Shown here: piece after piece, positions 58,543 to 64,000 of the stretch
Numbering within the stretch: position 1 is the stretch's first letter
Layout of the letters: each line of letters starts with the position of its first letter
From: Rhizomucor pusillus
Taxonomy: Eukaryota > Mucoromycota > Mucoromycetes > Mucorales > Lichtheimiaceae
Length of the DNA: 64,000 nt
Direction: 5' to 3'
NCBI GenBank assembly: GCA_900175165.2
Contig: FWWN02000591.1
Location: 1-64,000 of the forward strand
Translations under genes and position numbers: made by a program
Notes under the pieces: model-generated
The model's database searches: none
What the model was told of the DNA's origin: nothing
Seen by the model: the letters and a program-made list of their open reading frames with translations, nothing else

Positions 58543-59643
58543 ATGCTCCTCACTAACCATTATTCAGCGCCTCCCCATGATCCAGCAAGTAGTGACAGTC
58601 ATCCAGAGAAAGCCCCTGAGAGGCGGCCATCGTTGGACCCTGATTCAAGGACGTTGTATCCTTTGAGCAGCTTTCGGCATCATCCGTATGCTCAGCACCT
58701 CGATAGGCCAGGACACCACAGCACATCCAACTCAAGGAGAGGCTCCCTGACGGATCCTGCATTACACGCCACCAGCCGTCCTCCTCTATCATGCAACTCT
58801 CCTCCCTCTCCTTCCCACTCCAACGTTATCCGTCCTTCAACATCTGACCATTCCGAACTCACTCATCGCTTTCTGTCATCGGCCAACTCCTCGTCATCCT
58901 GGCGACGTGACTCTTTACCTTCCATATCCCATTTAACCAGGGGAAGCGAGGTCGCTCCTCCGCTGCCCAGGCAACACCCGCTTTCCAACGGTATGTGGCT
59001 CGACGACCCAGCTTCTGACAGTATGCGCCGGCATTCTATCGCTGCTGCTTCAAGTACTACCGGCGCCGCTGGCTCATACTATGGTTCTCCGTTGTCATCA
59101 GCTGGCTCGTCTCCTCGGGCCCAGTCTCAAACCCAACCCACAACGCAGCAGCAGCAGCAGCAACAGTATGCCCCTCCTCCTCCAGCAGCAGCAACAACAA
59201 CAGCAACACCACAGCAACCATCGACACTGCGCCACCCGGCTGCGCCGATCGGGATGCGTCCTCAAGAGGAGCGTCCGAGAAGGGCGAGCCAAACAATGTA
59301 TTCAAGGTCACCGGAACTGCGCGTTAGTCACAAGTTAGCGGAACGCAAACGCCGCAAGGAAATGAAGGATCTTTTTGATGAGTTACGAGATATTCTTCCG
59401 GTCGAGAAGGGCCTCAAGACCAGTAAATGGGAAATATTAAGCAAAGGTAAACGAAAGGAGAAGATCAATATCAATTTAGGAAGCACGTGGGAACTGGTGT
59501 GTCTAAACATTTCTTCTTTTCTTGTTATAGCATTGGATTACATTTCAGTACTACGACAACGTGAAATACAGTGGGCGCAAGAAAAGGCAGAACTGTATCG
59601 AGAACTGCAAAATTTGAAATCGTACAAGAAAGAGGGAGAGTAA
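58543..59643 (+). CDS. bHLH transcription factor
   Basis: Exons 58543-59446 and 59531-59643 give 338 residues. The N-terminal 250 residues are Ser/Pro/His-rich with a poly-Gln stretch (about 200-207). The bHLH lies near the C-terminus: [20 protein letters not shown] (basic region with the His-Glu-Arg E-box pattern), [20 protein letters not shown] (loop), and after the splice [11 protein letters not shown] (helix 2), then a short leucine-bearing tail ([18 protein letters not shown]). The 84-nt intron (GTAAAC...TTATAG) is a multiple of three and has no stop codon, so an unspliced mRNA would still be translated, with 28 extra residues breaking helix 2. The ATG lies 15 bp after an assembly gap, so the start is provisional. 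Confidence 0.87.
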   Translation: MLLTNHYSAPPHDPASSDSHPEKAPERRPSLDPDSRTLYPLSSFRHHPYAQHLDRPGHHSTSNSRRGSLTDPALHATSRPPLSCNSPPSPSHSNVIRPSTSDHSELTHRFLSSANSSSSWRRDSLPSISHLTRGSEVAPPLPRQHPLSNGMWLDDPASDSMRRHSIAAASSTTGAAGSYYGSPLSSAGSSPRAQSQTQPTTQQQQQQQYAPPPPAAATTTATPQQPSTLRHPAAPIGMRPQEERPRRASQTMYSRSPELRVSHKLAERKRRKEMKDLFDELRDILPVEKGLKTSKWEILSKGKRKEKININLGSTWELVCLNISSFLVIALDYISVLRQREIQWAQEKAELYRELQNLKSYKKEGE

Positions 59644-61403
59644 GACGACCTATTTTGCTTTCTTCTTTGGTTCTTCTCTTTAGCGCTTTTGATGCTGTTG
59701 TTCGTTACCTTTGTTTCTTTCTGTCTTTCTCCCACTCCCTCATTCTCTTCCTCGCTCTCTCTATTTCTAAAAAGCAAAACACTCCACACGTATATCTCTC
59801 GTCGTCTTCCTCATTTCCTTTGCGTACCTGAAATATCATATTCGTATTATACCCTACAAACTAAAAACAAAAATTACGAGTCGTATGCTTAAAATCCACC
59901 TATACGTCGTCGCATTCCGCTTTACCACGTGTTCGTACATGATGGAGACGGGTCAGTGCTACCATTATGTGAAGTGTGGGACCACACGCATGATACGCTT
60001 CACATGCAGAGCGTTAGATCTCCTCCTTTCCCCCCAACTCTCCGATGAAGTGAAAGTCACTTGAACGTAGACATCATTATTGTCTTGATCGCATCTCTCC
60101 AAGCCGTTGAATATCATCAGCATCGTCGTGGCAGCAGCTATGCCCGAAATTCTCACTCACTCTTTCTTTCAGCTTCCGCTCTATCATCGTGTGTTGCACA
60201 GTCGCTGCAGTGAGACGGCTACTACTTTTCGGTCCCACCCTTTTGTTATCATCGGGTTTGCGCGATGCTTACTAACGTTGTCTCTGTTACACAATGAGGG
60301 TTTAAAAATGGGCTTGTGCATATACTGCTAGAAAATATCATTTGGTCAGGATTCGTGCATGGCTATGACGTTCTAACGTTAGAGCTCCTGCCATCAAGCG
60401 ATTTCTTGTTCGACTTTGTAAAGTGCCAGCGGCCGTTCCTTCGGCATCCCGTCGACAGGTCTTATGACAAGTCTACATAGCTGCTCGTTTCAGATGATAT
60501 AAGTGAATAAAACGAAATGATACATTATGTCCTTTCTGTGCATTACTATATATGCGTCCTTGATTCAGATCTAAGGATAAGCTCTGGAACCAATCCCTGA
60601 CCTTTTTCTCGTGGTATTAAAGAATCTTTTAATATCCCCAGATCGCCTCTCGTCTGGGTTTTCCAACCCATTGTTCTTAAATCAGGGGGCGGAGAAGTTT
60701 TGCCGCCTGCATTGATTGTTCTCCTGGGTTATGCGGTTGGCTGCAGTGCTTAAAGCCCAAGCTGAGAACTCTCTTTCCGGACGTTTACTTTCGATTTTAT
60801 ACAAGGAAAAACCGTTCGTAAAAGCCCGCTCTCGGCATGGTTCACTAGCTTCAGTCATGGAATACCACGTCTTATATGATTGAGACGTGTTTTGATAACC
60901 GGAAATAACCGTCACCAAGAAGCCATCATGTTTGGTTTTCTCTTCCTGTGGAGAAAAGGGATCGCTAAGAGGAATTGACACGGACGGCGACAGCGATGAC
61001 GGCTAACCGTCGGAACGATGGCCGGTCCGATCCGCCCATCCGAAAAGACCATGGTTACAAAGTCGACATGCTCTTCAGTGACTTCGAGGTGTGCGGAGTT
61101 GCTCAAAAAGATCAAGGAGAGTTCGGAACGAAGATTCTCAGGAACAGATGCCGAAAAATGCCAAAAGTGTTAAAGGATATGTTACAGAACGTCGTCAAAA
61201 GATGCCCGATAAAACTGTGTATAGTTCGGACATCCGAGCTCCTGATGACAGGAACAAACTGTCTTGTAACCATTCCTCTTGCATGTATCCCGTATTTTTT
61301 CGAAAGTTATAAATTCCTTTATGTAGTCCCTAATACGAGGACGTTTCATCCCGAAATCGTAATGGCTAATCAAACTGTAATAACATATCCAAGCCTATAT
61401 TCT
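59644..61403. other. Intergenic region, one possible coding remnant
   Basis: About 1.76 kb between convergent bHLH and bZIP genes. A T/C-rich 3' UTR follows the bHLH gene (59650-59850). On the minus strand, frames at 60682-60981 (SDPFSPQEEKTKHDGFLVTV ...) and 61182-61373 (RDYIKEFITFEKIRDTC) look somewhat protein-like but contain breaks, and I cannot name them. They may be an old transposon or pseudogene. Confidence 0.4.
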
Positions 61404-62786
61404 CTATTTGAAATGCGCATTGTTGTCAGAAAATTGATGCGGAATCCAATCGTGTAGTAACTTGGCAAAAACCATCTTACCATCATCGTTATTGCCCATC
61501 GGAGTGTTTAGAGACAACACATCGTCCCACGCAGCGGAGGAGGCGGAGCCAACAGCATCTCGCAACGGCAAGTGTTCGGGGTCCGTCGCATCAGACGAAG
61601 GACAAAGATCTGGTGTCAATACCGGAGGATCAACTGCATGCGGCCAACGTTCCTTGATTGTTTCTATGCAGTAATTATGTGTCAGGAACCAGAACTTTTC
61701 GTAAAATTCTGGTTCGAGTCGCCAGCTTTCCAGCGTTGTAGGAACGCCACCGCCGATAAACGAGCTGCTTTCAACGAAGGAACGCATGCATTCATGCATA
61801 TCAATTTGGTTTTGGTATAATATTAAACGATCACGTATAGTTGGGATGGGTATAAAGTCAATTCGAGGGTCATGTGGTACATTAAGCTGGAGCGGATCCG
61901 TACGTGTTAGAGAACATTTACACAAGTTATTGATTTCTGCTTTTATACGTACCTGTAACAAGGTTGGTTCGATGATAAAAGAAGGATACGCTTCCGAGCA
62001 AGCGGACTGTAGCAGTTTCCGTAGACGTTCTGTTTGGAGCCCTGCTAGGTTGAACGATGCCACGGGTTCCCTGGTCAACATGATTGGCCGCGCACTAAAC
62101 TTTGGAGAATCCGGGTGGTGGTGGTGGTGGTGGTGCTCGTCGCTTATTAGTTTTGTCGACTGGTTCCCGCCACATTGAAGATTGATTGTTGCACCATCAA
62201 TCACCGTGGGAGTGTTGCACACTGTCGTCGGCGATGATCTTGGAAATCGATTATTCAAAGGTGGATTGGATATAGCGCGTACTTCATCCTTGGTGACAAG
62301 AATACTACTTGAAGACACATAGAGCTTCGCCTCTCCTCCTCCAACGACGGATGATGATGATCTCCGCATTGATGGCAGTTTGCTTGAATTTTTTACACGA
62401 TCGTAGGCAGCAAGGGTTTCTGGTGGTAACAGACCGTTAAAATCGTTTATGTCCAGATAAGGATTGTGATGTGGTATGGATATACGATGCATGAAGCACA
62501 CGAGTTGCAAGGTCAATACGATTCCTTTAAGATACCAGCTCTCGTATCCGAGGATCTCCACGTCGGTTCTCAGTTCACGGTTTTCAGCTTCCAATCGATC
62601 GCGTTGTTCGCGCAAAAGTTTGCTGGTCTCTTCTAGGCACATGATATGTTTCTCTTTTCGTTCGCGGAATGCACGCTGAGCAGCTCGGTTCTGCGCCTTG
62701 CGCAGGGCTGGAGAAGCAGGATTCGGCTTCCTACCAGGCTTTTTTCGCTGCAGCAGCGTATCAGCAGTGGTGGATTCTTCTTGCAT
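61404..62786 (-). CDS. YAP/AP-1-like bZIP transcription factor with DUF3425-like C-terminus
   Basis: A single open frame of 460 residues. The basic region NRAAQRAFRERKEKH (33-47) has the N-x-x-A-Q-x-x-F-R signature of fungal YAP-type bZIPs. The zipper heptads follow (LEETSKLLREQRDRLEAE, about 51-78). The middle is Ser-rich with seven consecutive His. The C-terminal half reads PSFIIEPTLLQVRIKAEINN, PLQLNVPHDPRIDFIPIP and TIRDRLILYQ, as in the DUF3425 domain of fungal bZIPs. It is a likely regulator of stress or metabolism genes. A 66-nt GT-AG intron (after LLQ) would also keep the frame, but the unspliced reading preserves PLQLNVPHDP and is preferred. Confidence 0.9.
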   Translation of the reverse strand: MQEESTTADTLLQRKKPGRKPNPASPALRKAQNRAAQRAFRERKEKHIMCLEETSKLLREQRDRLEAENRELRTDVEILGYESWYLKGIVLTLQLVCFMHRISIPHHNPYLDINDFNGLLPPETLAAYDRVKNSSKLPSMRRSSSSVVGGGEAKLYVSSSSILVTKDEVRAISNPPLNNRFPRSSPTTVCNTPTVIDGATINLQCGGNQSTKLISDEHHHHHHHPDSPKFSARPIMLTREPVASFNLAGLQTERLRKLLQSACSEAYPSFIIEPTLLQVRIKAEINNLCKCSLTRTDPLQLNVPHDPRIDFIPIPTIRDRLILYQNQIDMHECMRSFVESSSFIGGGVPTTLESWRLEPEFYEKFWFLTHNYCIETIKERWPHAVDPPVLTPDLCPSSDATDPEHLPLRDAVGSASSAAWDDVLSLNTPMGNNDDGKMVFAKLLHDWIPHQFSDNNAHFK

Positions 62787-63390
62787 TTTTAGCGGGGAAA
62801 TACACAGGTAGAAAAGAGAGTTAGAGATGAAACTTTGTATATATCTTTAAAGTATAACTCCAAGTACGTAAAAAAGTTGATCCGAGCCATTGGCTACTCT
62901 TGGTTGTCCACCGCACTCGCCCGATATTCTGCGCAGGTGTCATTTTCTATCTGTGAATTAGCGCCGATCGTTAGCACCATCTTTAGCAAAGTACTTACAC
63001 ACGCATCACGTAATTGAGAAAAGTAATTTATCCGGTGGGATCCAGGTTGCAGGAACAAGATCGAGCATATCCCGATTGGATCGGAACGCGTACCGCATCT
63101 TGGGAATCATTTTATTCGATATTGCTGCACTGATCGCTAGCTCGAATATCCATCTCTTCTAAACTTGATGCACAGCAATCCAAGGCAAACCATTTGAAAT
63201 GACAACCGCGTTAGTTCAATTACAGAGCGTTCTACCGGTATGGCTACTATGGTTTATTAGGGGAACAAAGGATGGTATTAGAGGAAAGGAATGAATTTAC
63301 AACAGTAAAAAAGCACTTGATGAGAATTAACAGGAGGAAGAAAAAAGAAGAAGAACGATAGTAGTGTAGATGTGATGAGAAGGTAGGAAT
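62787..63390. other. Intergenic region bZIP / CHS4-like gene
   Basis: About 600 bp upstream of the bZIP gene and downstream of the CHS4-like stop. It holds the bZIP promoter and the neighbour's 3' UTR. No motif is called beyond an A/G-rich tract near 63320-63365. Confidence 0.5.
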
Positions 63391-64000
63391 TTACATGATA
63401 ACACAGTCGCCGTCCTTGCTATCAGGTTTACCATCTGGCTGTCGTGTATGTTTACGTCGTTGTTTAGGTTGTCCAGCACCTGATCGCTTGAGCTCTGTCA
63501 GGCGCTGCATTGCTCGCTTGTTATTTTGCGCTGCCGCGCGCATGTACCATTTCTTGGCTTCGTCCAAGTTTGGCCGTACTCCAATTCCAGTCTCAGTGTA
63601 ATATGCGACAGCGTACTCAGCTTTGGCGTATCCTTTATCGGCAGCCCGTCTTGCCCACAAGTATGCTTCTGAATCGCTTTGCTTCAAGATTCCTTCAGCG
63701 CCTGTCAAATACCAACCAGAAAGCGCCAACTCAGCTTCCAAGTGACCTTGCTCGGCTGCCTTGGAATACCATGCAATAGAACGTCTAGGATCTATGGGAC
63801 AATTCAAGAATCCATTTTCATACGCCAAACCCAACTTGAATTGAGAAGGTGCATAGCCCAACTGAGCAGCTTGCGTGAATAACTCGCGCGCATAATCGAT
63901 ATCTGGAATGACAGATGCAATGCCTTCCTTTTCATAAGCCAGACCCAGTTCGTGGAAAGCATGTGGATGAGGCTGATCTGGGTGCTGAGTCGCTCGTTTC
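63391..64000 (-). CDS. CHS4: Chs4/Skt5-like chitin synthase regulator, C-terminal part
   Basis: Open from 63391 through the right edge, so the N-terminus lies outside the window. The visible 202 residues are tandem Sel1-like repeats: HAFHELGLAYEKEG, PSQFKLGLAYENGF, SIAWYSKAAEQGHLEAELAL, AYLWARRAADKGYAKAEYAV, KKWYMRAAAQNNKRAMQRL. A basic tail follows and the protein ends DCVIM. The last four residues, CVIM, are a CAAX box predicted to be farnesylated; as I recall, yeast Chs4/Skt5 ends in the same four residues. In yeast this protein anchors and activates chitin synthase III at the bud neck. Other Sel1-repeat proteins exist, but the combination with a prenylation motif favours Chs4/Skt5. Confidence 0.78.
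   Translation of the reverse strand, partial: KRATQHPDQPHPHAFHELGLAYEKEGIASVIPDIDYARELFTQAAQLGYAPSQFKLGLAYENGFLNCPIDPRRSIAWYSKAAEQGHLEAELALSGWYLTGAEGILKQSDSEAYLWARRAADKGYAKAEYAVAYYTETGIGVRPNLDEAKKWYMRAAAQNNKRAMQRLTELKRSGAGQPKQRRKHTRQPDGKPDSKDGDCVIM

Noticed and set aside
61921..61986. 66-nt GT-AG intron in the bZIP gene
   Set aside because: Frame-neutral either way, but removal would delete residues that fit the DUF3425-like region; left unspliced.

Overview
The window looks like nuclear DNA from an early-diverging filamentous fungus, most likely Mucoromycota. This is inferred, not searched. The evidence is: genes with many 50-76 nt GT-AG introns; fungal proteins (CDC48, AP-3 delta, CstF-50, a forkhead factor, a YAP-like bZIP with a DUF3425-like C-terminus, a Chs4/Skt5-like CAAX protein); and a transposon load dominated by FAR1/SWIM-type MULEs, one lineage of which carries an OTU-like C-terminal domain.

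Layout. Positions 1-36,400 are almost entirely transposon debris. Listed roughly left to right: a Tc1/mariner copy next to a MULE (1.0-4.7 kb); a second MULE (8.1-13.6 kb) broken up by a Tc1 element, a foldback-type repeat, a 258-bp hairpin element and a very AT-rich island with a Merlin/IS1595-like transposase; an OTU-bearing MULE (14.1-17.6 kb) holding a hAT-type MITE and a solo LTR; GGGAC-rich hAT-like non-autonomous elements (17.8-18.8 and 35.9-36.3 kb); two more MULEs (19.2-21.4, 22.4-23.3 kb); a Plavaka/CACTA-type fragment (23.4-24.0 kb); a second AT-rich island with a chromodomain; a GC-rich LINE ORF1; tRNA-Asp and tRNA-Lys on either side of a near-perfect 303-bp LTR-like inverted repeat; more hairpins; a LINE reverse transcriptase fragment; and a chromodomain Ty3/gypsy copy split by a solo LTR. 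One spliced and apparently intact gene of unknown function (30,108-30,824) sits inside this zone.

From about 37 kb to the right edge the window is gene-rich and almost free of transposons. In order: CSTF1-like (-), AP-3 delta (-), a 2OG-Fe(II) oxygenase (+), a forkhead factor (+), CDC48 (-), a BRAT1-like HEAT protein (+), an Mpv17/PMP22 membrane protein (-), a bHLH factor (+), a bZIP factor (-) and the 3' part of a CHS4/SKT5-like gene (-). These are unrelated housekeeping and regulatory genes: mRNA 3' processing, vesicle traffic, AAA+ protein unfolding, transcription, and chitin synthase targeting. CDC48 and the BRAT1-like gene are divergent, with 146 bp between their start codons. The BRAT1-like and Mpv17 genes converge with 68 bp between stop codons. 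Exon structures were worked out by hand from reading frame, splice sites and family conservation. Three introns (AP-3 delta, CDC48, Mpv17) appear to use GC-AG splice sites.
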